A stretch of DNA of 8,952 nucleotides, taken from Mailhella sp. (GTDB taxonomy: Bacteria > Desulfobacterota > Desulfovibrionia > Desulfovibrionales > Desulfovibrionaceae). Every line of letters starts with the position of its first letter. The stretch's first letter is position 1. The stretch lies in assembly GCA_024404335.1 (NCBI GenBank), contig JAKSQA010000029.1, forward strand, positions 1 to 8,952, in the 5' to 3' direction. Below the pieces are notes generated by a model that saw only the letters and a program-made list of their open reading frames with translations, was not told where the DNA came from and did no database searches. The translations under genes and the position numbers were made by a program. Shown piece after piece: positions 1 to 4,806 of the stretch.

Positions 1-277
1 CCAGGGCCTCCACCTTTTCATATTCCGCCTCTTTCGCCGTAGCCATGATGACAGGGATGTCCTTTGTCGCCGAGTCCTTCCTCAGGCCGCGGAGGATCTC
101 CATCCCGTCACTGCCGGGCATCATGATGTCAAGCAGGACGAGGTCGGGCTTCCTTCTTTCCAGCGCCTTTCCAAAGGATTCGCCGTCGGCAAATCCCATG
201 GCCTCGAATCCGGAAGAGCGGAGGGCGTAGACCTCGAGCTCGCGGATACTTTCCTCATCATCTACGCAGTAGATCAT
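1..277 (-). CDS. Response regulator receiver domain, PhoB/OmpR-like (3' part outside window)
   Basis: The gene reads leftward and is cut by the window edge, leaving 92 codons. The visible part is an almost complete CheY-like receiver domain. It has the acidic pair D6-D7, the phosphoacceptor D50 in LVLLDIMMPG, and T80-A81-K82 at the end of beta-4. The conserved lysine and any output domain lie outside the window. The start ATG at 277 is set by AAGGAGG at 284-290, six bases upstream. An ATG three bases earlier in another frame stops at once. Such proteins are phosphorylated by a sensor kinase and usually control transcription. Its divergent neighbour is a phosphate transporter with a PhoU domain, and 11-bp direct repeats lie between the two genes, so a PhoB-like role in phosphate response is inferred. 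The family (receiver) is near certain, but the PhoB assignment is not, because the DNA-binding domain is not seen. Confidence 0.93.
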   Translation of the reverse strand, partial: MIYCVDDEESIRELEVYALRSSGFEAMGFADGESFGKALERRKPDLVLLDIMMPGSDGMEILRGLRKDSATKDIPVIMATAKEAEYEKVEAL

Positions 278-303
278 TGCATGCCTCCTTCCTCATTCAG
301 GGC

Positions 304-332
304 ATAGTATCCGAAAATACATTAAGGAAAAG
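304..332 (-). promoter_or_regulatory. Candidate promoter of the response regulator gene
   Basis: On the minus strand TACTAT (304-309, four of six matches to the -10 consensus) lies 17 bases from a poor -35 region (327-332). The weak -35 and the direct repeats just upstream (336-368) would suit an activator-dependent promoter. The assignment rests on consensus matching by eye. Confidence 0.3.
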
Positions 333-335
333 CGA

Positions 336-368
336 TTTACGGAAATTTTACAATAATTTTACGGAAAC
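336..368 (+). promoter_or_regulatory. Three tandem 11-bp repeats, Pho-box-like operator
   Basis: Three contiguous 11-mers are visible: TTTACGGAAAT (336-346), TTTACAATAAT (347-357) and TTTACGGAAAC (358-368). Each has a 7-base core starting TTTAC followed by four mostly A/T bases. Repeats 1 and 3 agree at ten of eleven positions. Binding sites for PhoB/PhoP-type (OmpR-family) regulators are known to be 11-bp direct repeats of a 7-base core plus a 4-base AT-rich spacer, so that dimers sit head to tail on one DNA face. The core here is not the E. coli CTGTCAT. The site lies between a receiver-domain regulator gene and a Na/phosphate transporter gene and could serve both. Binding by the neighbouring regulator is inference. 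Confidence 0.6.
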
Positions 369-392
369 ATTCTAAAGCCTTTCCGCGCTGAC

Positions 393-401
393 TGCTACAC
401 G
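393..401 (+). promoter_or_regulatory. Possible extended -10 element for the Na/Pi transporter gene
   Basis: TGCTACACG resembles an extended -10 (TG, one base, then TACACG with three of six matches). No recognisable -35 is present at the expected distance, and the direct repeats end 27 bases upstream. It would start transcription shortly before the ribosome binding site at about 422-430. The call is weak. Confidence 0.22.
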
Positions 402-431
402 AAGGAAACACTTAAAACCGAGAGGTGGAGA

Positions 432-2036
432 ATGAACTTCGTCACAGTCATGCAGCTTTTCGGCGGCATCGGAATCTTCCTGTACGCCATCAAGCTCATA
501 AGCGATTCACTTCAGCAGACGGCAGGCGACAGGCTTCGCGGCATCATCAGCATGTTCACAAAGACCCCGCTGCTGGGCGTCATGCTCGGCACGGCCGCAA
601 CCGTCGTCATACAGAGCAGCTCCGCCACGACCGTCATGACGGTGAGCTTCGTCGAGGCGGGCATCATGAACCTCATGCAGGCCATCGGCGTCATCATGGG
701 CGCCAACATAGGCACTACGGTGACAGGCCAGATCCTCGCGTTCCGTGTGAAGGACTACGCCTATCTCTTCGTCATCATCGGCGTCATCCTCCATCTCGCA
801 GCCCCCAGGCAGAAGTTCAGGACCATCGGCGCGGGGCTGCTCGGATTCGGCCTGCTGTTCATCGGCATGCAGACCATGGAATCCTCCATGGCGTTTCTCA
901 GAAGCCGCCAGGACATCTTCGTCGAGTTCAGCAGGAATCCCTTCATGGGGCTGGCTGCCGGAACCCTCCTCACTCTGCTCATACAGTCGAGCTCCGCAAC
1001 CGTAGGCCTTACGATAGCCCTCGGATCCCAGGGTATCATTCCGCTCGAGGCAGCCATCCCCATCATCCTCGGCGACAACATAGGCACGACGATCACCGCC
1101 GTCCTTGCGGCCCTTGGAACGGGGCGCACCGCACGGCAGGCCTGCGCGGCGCATGTCCTCTTCAACATCATCGGCGTATGCATCTTCCTTCCGATGATGC
1201 CTCTCTATCTCGGCATGATACAGTCGACCTCATCCAGCATAGGCCATCAGATCGCCAACGCGCATACCCTGTTCAATCTCTGCAACACGCTGCTGTTCCT
1301 GCCTTTCGTCAGGCCATTCGCCGCGCTGATCAGAAGGATCATTCCCGATTCCGCAGGCAGCAGCAGGAAGCTGACCCACTTCCTCGACCTCAGGCTTATC
1401 GAGCATACCCCCGTCGTCGCCGTAGCCGCAGTGCGGCGCGAATGCCATCACATGGGCGAGCTTGTCCTCGAGCTGTTCGACAGGGCGGGAAAGGCGTTTT
1501 TCACCGACGACATCAGTACGGAGGATAAGGTCGCAGCGCTCGAGAATGATATTGATGCGATAGAGGCGGCCATCCGGGAATATGCTCTGAAAGTGATGCA
1601 GGCCGGCATCAGCGAGCATGATGTCGAGCTGCTTGATGCCTGCACGGCTTCAGCCGGGGAGCTTGAGCGCATAGCCGACAAGGGCACCCGCATGCTGGAC
1701 TTCCTCCGCTACAGGAAAGAGCACGGAGCCGTTTTCTCACCTCTGGCGCAGCAGGAGCTGCGGGACCTGTATAACGATGCCCGGAAGACGCTTGCCCTGT
1801 CTCTTAGATTCCTTGATGAGCACGCCGTAAAGGACTTTGAAGTCATAGCGGATCTCTCCGCCAAGGTGCGCTCTGATGAAAACGAGCTGAGGACGAACCA
1901 TTTCGAACGTCTCAGCCGGGGCGAATGCTCCGCATCCTCAGGGCTGGCGTTCATTGACACCATCGGAGCCATTGAGCAGATCTCCTACAGGGCCAGACGC
2001 ATGGCTGAGGTGCTCATGAACAGCGATAGGATCTAG
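432..2036 (+). CDS. Na+/phosphate cotransporter with C-terminal PhoU-like domain (NptA/YjbB type)
   Basis: This 534-residue inner-membrane protein belongs to the Na/Pi-cotransporter II family. The membrane part (about residues 1-305) contains the family's inverted duplication. QSSSATT at 61-67 is paired with GANIGTT at 90-96, and QSSSAT at 185-190 is paired with GDNIGTT at 214-220. These QSSS repeats line the substrate and sodium path in the family. Residues about 335-530 are a helical PhoU-like domain with the signature ELERIADKGTR near 410-420. PhoU-like domains act in control of phosphate flux. Bacterial relatives such as YjbB have been linked to phosphate export as well as import, so direction cannot be read from sequence. 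The start is supported by GAGGTGGAG just upstream. The gene is monocistronic, ends at a large stem-loop, and diverges from a response regulator gene with Pho-box-like repeats between them. No frameshift or missing motif is seen. Confidence 0.93.
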   Translation: MNFVTVMQLFGGIGIFLYAIKLISDSLQQTAGDRLRGIISMFTKTPLLGVMLGTAATVVIQSSSATTVMTVSFVEAGIMNLMQAIGVIMGANIGTTVTGQILAFRVKDYAYLFVIIGVILHLAAPRQKFRTIGAGLLGFGLLFIGMQTMESSMAFLRSRQDIFVEFSRNPFMGLAAGTLLTLLIQSSSATVGLTIALGSQGIIPLEAAIPIILGDNIGTTITAVLAALGTGRTARQACAAHVLFNIIGVCIFLPMMPLYLGMIQSTSSSIGHQIANAHTLFNLCNTLLFLPFVRPFAALIRRIIPDSAGSSRKLTHFLDLRLIEHTPVVAVAAVRRECHHMGELVLELFDRAGKAFFTDDISTEDKVAALENDIDAIEAAIREYALKVMQAGISEHDVELLDACTASAGELERIADKGTRMLDFLRYRKEHGAVFSPLAQQELRDLYNDARKTLALSLRFLDEHAVKDFEVIADLSAKVRSDENELRTNHFERLSRGECSASSGLAFIDTIGAIEQISYRARRMAEVLMNSDRI

Positions 2037-2058
2037 CAGCACACCGATATGGAAGCCC

Positions 2059-2100
2059 TTCCCCCTTCAGTCTGCATAATGATGCAGGCTGAAGGGGGGA
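2059..2100 (+). terminator. Stem-loop after the Na/Pi transporter gene
   Basis: A 17-bp stem (2061-2077 with 2082-2098) closes a 4-base AATG loop about 25 bases after the transporter stop codon. All pairs are Watson-Crick apart from one T-G. It has the strength and place of an intrinsic terminator, but no T-run follows on either strand. It may therefore be a weak or Rho-assisted terminator, or an mRNA 3' stabilising hairpin. Confidence 0.6.
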
Positions 2101-2118
2101 ACTGTCTGTATTGAATTG

Positions 2119-2133
2119 ACGGCAGATTGCCGT
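2119..2133. repeat. Short perfect inverted repeat upstream of the antitoxin-like remnant
   Basis: ACGGCA (2119-2124) and TGCCGT (2128-2133) are perfect inverted copies around a GAT spacer, 25 bases before the ATG of the DUF1778-like remnant. Antitoxin genes are often autoregulated through such palindromes, so it could be a leftover operator. A chance palindrome of this length is also plausible. Confidence 0.3.
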
Positions 2134-2157
2134 ACGGGTTTCAAAAAGGATTCTTAT

Positions 2158-2244
2158 ATGTCTAAGGCAACGGCATGGCTGGAGACCCGTATTCCTGTGG
2201 AAATCCATCAGATGCTCAAGTATGCCGGGCATGCTATGGGGGGG
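2158..2244 (+). pseudogene. 5' remnant of a DUF1778 (TacA-like) antitoxin gene
   Basis: The ATG at 2158 has a well-placed AAGGA seven bases upstream. The first 28 or so codons include LETRIPVEIHQMLK, which resembles the N-terminus of DUF1778 ribbon-helix-helix antitoxins as I remember them (LEARIP, E, then LLKRAA). These normally partner a GNAT acetyltransferase toxin. The likeness fades at a run of seven G (2238-2244). Past it, one shifted frame reads GRS, where the family typically has a GRS/GRT turn, so an indel in the G-run is plausible. Full-length members are about 90 residues. Here the frame runs without further likeness into a terminator and across the antisense of a tRNA gene, and no toxin gene follows. 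I read it as debris of a lost toxin-antitoxin pair beside a tRNA gene. The family call is from memory of the motif and moderate at best. Confidence 0.45.
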
Positions 2245-2285
2245 CAGGTCGAGATTCCCAAGCGGATGCAAAATAGAAATACCTT

Positions 2286-2331
2286 AAAAACAAATCCCCT
2301 CAGTATGTTATGCGGCAGACTGAGGGGATTT
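2286..2331 (-). terminator. Intrinsic terminator of the tRNA-Leu gene
   Basis: On the minus strand a perfect 13-bp stem (2319-2331 with 2292-2304) is followed by TTTGTTTTT, the classic Rho-independent layout. It begins 13 bases after the CCA end of tRNA-Leu. The 14-base loop lies at 2305-2318. Confidence 0.9.
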
Positions 2332-2344
2332 GAAATGGACTGTC

Positions 2345-2429
2345 TGGTACCCGGTGCGGGGGTCGAACCCGCAAGTCTTTCGACGAGGGATTTTAAGTCC
2401 CTTGCGTATACCAGTTTCGCCACCCGGGC
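2345..2429 (-). tRNA. tRNA-Leu, anticodon UAA
   Basis: The minus strand folds as an 85-nt class II tRNA. The acceptor starts GCCCGGG and ends ACCGGGT, then A and an encoded CCA. The D stem is GCG/CGC. The anticodon stem AGGGA/TCCCT holds the loop CTTAAAA with anticodon TAA. The long variable arm is GTC-GAAA-GAC and the T arm is GCGGG-TTCGACC-CCCGC. The overall form closely matches E. coli tRNA-Leu(UAA) as I recall it. The last acceptor pair (7-66) is G-A rather than a Watson-Crick pair, and pair 1-72 is G-U. The tRNA decodes UUA/UUG, which are rare codons in a GC-rich genome. It is a single-gene unit with its own promoter and terminator. Confidence 0.97.
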
Positions 2430-2438
2430 ATACGGTCT

Positions 2439-2467
2439 TTGGTATCAGCAGTACACCGGATTGACAA
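2439..2467 (-). promoter_or_regulatory. Promoter of the tRNA-Leu gene
   Basis: On the minus strand TTGTCA (2462-2467, five of six to the -35 consensus) is separated by exactly 17 bases from TACCAA (2439-2444, about three of six). This places transcription start a few bases before the mature tRNA 5' end. It mirrors the pgpA promoter nearby. Confidence 0.55.
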
Positions 2468-2501
2468 GGGGGGCATGCGGGGAATTGAAGCGTATCGCCT
2501 C

Positions 2502-2530
2502 TTGTCAAGGGCGGTGCTTGCCCGTACTCT
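2502..2530 (+). promoter_or_regulatory. Promoter of the pgpA-ruvX-mltG operon
   Basis: TTGTCA (2502-2507) is followed by a 17-base spacer and TACTCT (2525-2530, three of six). Transcription would start near 2537, giving a leader of about 20 bases that includes GGAGG at 2545-2549. The -35 box is the inverted copy of the tRNA promoter's -35. A small palindrome, GGAAAA-A-TTTTCC at 2532-2544, overlaps the predicted start region. Confidence 0.5.
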
Positions 2531-2557
2531 TGGAAAAATTTTCCGGAGGCTGCTTCG

Positions 2558-3079
2558 ATGACCTTTTCCGATGCGTGTGTCCTGCATTTCTGCCGTCTTG
2601 GACCTGCCGGGCTTTCCCCAAAAGCCCCGGGTACGGCGGGTTCCCTTCTTTCCGTACTGGCAGCGCCTTTCCTCTTCCTTCCCCTCCCTCTGACATGGAG
2701 GATGCTCGTGCTGGCCGTGCTGTTCGTCGCCGGGGGATTCGCCGCGACGAGGGCCGAGCGGATACTCGGGGAGAAGGACCCCGGATGCGTCGTCATCGAC
2801 GAGCTCGTGGGGCAGTGGACGGCGATGCTCTTTCTGGGGAGCTTCTCCGCCGGCTGGTCATGGGCCGATGCGGTGTTCCTGCTGCTGCCGTTCGCGCTGT
2901 TCCGCTTCTTCGACATCCTGAAGCCCCGGCCGATCCACGCGTCGGAGGACTGGCTTCCCGCCGGGTGGGGCATCATGCTCGACGACGTCATCGGGGGCGT
3001 GTACGCGCTTGTGTGCATGTGCGCCGCCGCCATCGCCATGCAGGCGTTCTTCCCCGGAGCCGTGGGGATACTTCCATGA
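2558..3079 (+). CDS. pgpA: Phosphatidylglycerophosphatase A
   Basis: PgpA is an inner-membrane phosphatase that removes the phosphate from phosphatidylglycerophosphate to give phosphatidylglycerol, the last step of that branch of phospholipid synthesis. The 173-residue protein is of normal length. Family landmarks are GTAGSL at 25-30, DPGCVVIDELVGQW at 74-87 with the conserved acidic pair D81-E82, FRFFDILKPRPI at 115-126, and GWGIMLDDVIGG at 136-147 with D142-D143. Hydrophobic segments lie near 28-64, 87-118 and 144-166. The start is fixed by GGAGG at 2545-2549, eight bases upstream. It is the first gene of an operon, and its TGA overlaps the ruvX ATG in ATGA at 3076-3079. Confidence 0.93.
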   Translation: MTFSDACVLHFCRLGPAGLSPKAPGTAGSLLSVLAAPFLFLPLPLTWRMLVLAVLFVAGGFAATRAERILGEKDPGCVVIDELVGQWTAMLFLGSFSAGWSWADAVFLLLPFALFRFFDILKPRPIHASEDWLPAGWGIMLDDVIGGVYALVCMCAAAIAMQAFFPGAVGILP

Positions 3080-3504
3080 GGTTCTTGGCCGTCGACTACG
3101 GGCTGAAGCGCGTCGGAATCGCGGTCTCCGATCAGGACGGCGTCTTCGCCTTCCCCCGCTGCACGCTGAAAAGGGAAACGAAAGCCGCCTTTTTCGCCGA
3201 GCTGCTTGAGCTTATGGCAAAGGAAGGGGCTGAGGCGGTCGTCGTAGGGCTGCCCCTGCATACCGACGGTACGGAATGCCTGACGACGAAGCAGGTCCGG
3301 CACTTCGTGGAGTCGCTGAAGAGGCGGACGGATATTCCGGTGTACTGGATGAACGAGGTGCTGAGCAGCTCGGCTGCCGAGCATGAGCTGTACGACCAGG
3401 GCATGGGGTTCCGGGAAGTGAAGAAGATCGTCGACCAGCAGGCCGCCGTGCTGATCCTTGAGAGCTTTCTCGACCAGCCGGAGGAACGGAGGATCCGCGC
3501 ATGA
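3076..3504 (+). CDS. ruvX: RuvX/YqgF family Holliday-junction resolvase-like RNase H-fold nuclease
   Basis: This 142-residue protein has the RNase H fold of the YqgF/RuvX family, whose members act in processing of the 5' end of pre-16S rRNA and are also annotated as putative Holliday-junction resolvases. It starts MRFLAVDYGLKRVGIAVSD with catalytic D7. VVVGLPLHTDG follows at 56-65. The normally DER-type motif appears as NEVLSS at 93-98, keeping E94 but replacing the flanking D and R. KKIVDQQAAVLILESFL at 116-132 supplies the third acidic residue D120. The three metal-binding acids are thus present, but the middle motif is unusual. The preceding GGGGA (3064-3068) can act as ribosome binding site. 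ATGA overlaps with pgpA upstream and mltG downstream indicate translational coupling. Confidence 0.9.
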   Translation: MRFLAVDYGLKRVGIAVSDQDGVFAFPRCTLKRETKAAFFAELLELMAKEGAEAVVVGLPLHTDGTECLTTKQVRHFVESLKRRTDIPVYWMNEVLSSSAAEHELYDQGMGFREVKKIVDQQAAVLILESFLDQPEERRIRA

Positions 3505-4712
3505 AGCCTGAAGACATGAGAGAGGAGTCGCCCGCTCCGGAAGCGGACGCAGTATCCGGCAATCCCGCGGAAGAGGCGGCAGGCTCCGAAGGGAAGCGGC
3601 CTGAGGAAGCGGAACGCGGCCCGGCCGGGGAGGATCCCATGCGGGAGCCGCCCCGGAAGAGGCGGCACCCCGTCCTCATCGCGCTTGCGGTCCTTTTCCT
3701 TGCGGCGGCCGCGGCCGGCCTGTGGGCCTGGAATGATGCGCGCACCTTCCTTGCCTCGCCGCCGGAGAATCCCGGGCGGAGCGTCATTGTCGATGTGGAG
3801 CCGGGAAGCACCCTTTCCAGGGTGGCGGACATGCTGAAGAAGGAGGGCGTCGTCACCGATGCGCTCCGGTTCAAGCTGCTGGCCCGCTGGAAGGACAGGG
3901 GGCGCACCGTCCAGGCGGGAAGGTTCCTCGTCAGCACGGGCTGGACGCCCGAGAAGGTGCTCGACATGCTCGTGACGGGCAAGGCCATGCTCTACAGGCT
4001 TACGCTGCGTGAGGGGCTGACGTGGTGGGAGACTGCGGCGCTTCTTGAAAAAGGCGGCTTCTGCAGGGCCGTGGACTTCGGCTCGGTCATCCATGATCCT
4101 TCATTCCTCAGGCACTGGGGCATTCCCTTCGCATCGGCCGAGGGCTGCCTGTTCCCCGAGACGTATCGGCTCCCGCACCCCAGGGAGCTGGACATGGAGG
4201 CGGCCCGGTCCGTTGCCGGCAGGCTGGTGGACATGTTCTGGCGGCAGGCCGGAAAGATCTGGCAGGGGGGCCGCCCCGCATCGGATGACCTCAGGCGCCT
4301 TGTGACGCTTGCCTCCATTGTGGAGAAGGAGACGGGCGTGCCTGCGGAAAGGGCCCGCGTCGCAGGCGTATACGCCAACAGGCTTCAGAAGGGCATGCTC
4401 CTGCAGGCCGACCCGACGGTGATATACGGCATGGGAAGGGCCTTCTCGGGGCCGCTGCTGCGGAAGCACCTTGAGGATTCCGCGAATCCGTACAACACCT
4501 ACAGGCATGCCGGGCTTCCTCCGGGGCCGATATGCTCCTTCGGCATGCCGGCTCTCCGTGCCGCGGTTTCGCCGGAGGCTCATGAGTACCTGTACTTCGT
4601 CGCGACCGGGCGTGATGCCGGGCACACCTTCTCCAGAACGCTCGAGGAGCACACCCGGGCCGCGCCGGCGGGGCCGGGGGGGGGGACGGCCGGGGCGACC
4701 GGGAGGCCCTGA
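3501..4712 (+). CDS. mltG: Endolytic murein transglycosylase MltG (YceG family)
   Basis: MltG cuts nascent glycan strands in the periplasm, leaving 1,6-anhydro ends, and is thought to set strand length. The 403-residue protein has a long acidic, proline-rich cytoplasmic N-terminus (1-50), a basic stretch RKRR, one membrane anchor (about 57-77), a LysM-like region (about 95-160) and the catalytic domain. Its landmarks are LFPETYRL at 217-224, ASIVEKETG at 271-279 carrying the catalytic glutamate, LQADPTVIYG at 301-310, YNTYRHAGLPPGPI at 331-344 and HTFSRTLEEH at 375-384. The start follows GGAGGA at 3488-3493 by seven bases and overlaps the ruvX stop. The last 19 residues (AAPAGPGGG onward) are Gly/Ala/Pro-rich and encoded across a ten-G run, so the true end is uncertain. 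One G fewer would give an end at 4735, and one more would read on to 5172. Confidence 0.93.
   Translation: MKPEDMREESPAPEADAVSGNPAEEAAGSEGKRPEEAERGPAGEDPMREPPRKRRHPVLIALAVLFLAAAAAGLWAWNDARTFLASPPENPGRSVIVDVEPGSTLSRVADMLKKEGVVTDALRFKLLARWKDRGRTVQAGRFLVSTGWTPEKVLDMLVTGKAMLYRLTLREGLTWWETAALLEKGGFCRAVDFGSVIHDPSFLRHWGIPFASAEGCLFPETYRLPHPRELDMEAARSVAGRLVDMFWRQAGKIWQGGRPASDDLRRLVTLASIVEKETGVPAERARVAGVYANRLQKGMLLQADPTVIYGMGRAFSGPLLRKHLEDSANPYNTYRHAGLPPGPICSFGMPALRAAVSPEAHEYLYFVATGRDAGHTFSRTLEEHTRAAPAGPGGGTAGATGRP
4676..4685 (+). repeat. Ten-G homopolymer in the 3' end of mltG
   Basis: Ten consecutive G interrupt the last codons of mltG. Runs of this length are prone to slippage in vivo and to length errors in sequencing. 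Changes would alter only residues after the conserved MltG domain. Confidence 0.9.
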
Positions 4713-4746
4713 GGGAGAAGGGGGCGAGGCGATAGCCGCAGACGAT

Positions 4747-4780
4747 AAAAAAGGAAAGGGCCGGGAAACCGGCCCTTTCC
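4747..4780 (-). terminator. Intrinsic terminator of the selB-exonuclease-Yip1 operon
   Basis: A perfect 12-bp stem (4753-4764 with 4769-4780) closes a 4-base loop. On the minus strand it is followed by six T (4747-4752), beginning 26 bases after the stop codon of the Yip1-domain gene. Read on the plus strand the hairpin has a GAAA tetraloop but no T-run, so it may only partly stop mltG transcription arriving from the left. Confidence 0.88.
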
Positions 4781-4806
4781 TGCATGTCGGCGATGCTGCT
4801 CCGGAA

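Noticed and set aside
425..1528. A 367-codon Arg/His-rich frame overlapping the Na/Pi transporter gene
   Set aside because: This is an alternate-frame shadow of a clear family member, with low-complexity Arg/His composition and no domain signature.
2037..2344. Attachment-site duplication of the tRNA-Leu 3' end
   Set aside because: No second copy of the T-arm/acceptor end was found on either strand in this interval, so site-specific integration is not supported directly.
2532..2544. Palindrome GGAAAA-A-TTTTCC before the pgpA ribosome binding site, considered as an operator
   Set aside because: It is short and AT-simple, with no second copy near other genes in the window. It is noted under the pgpA promoter only.
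2116..3504. A 462-codon open frame joining the antitoxin-like remnant, the antisense of tRNA-Leu, the shadow of pgpA and ruvX
   Set aside because: It runs through a tRNA gene and its terminator and out of frame across pgpA. ruvX has its own start at 3076, and the frame match is coincidence.
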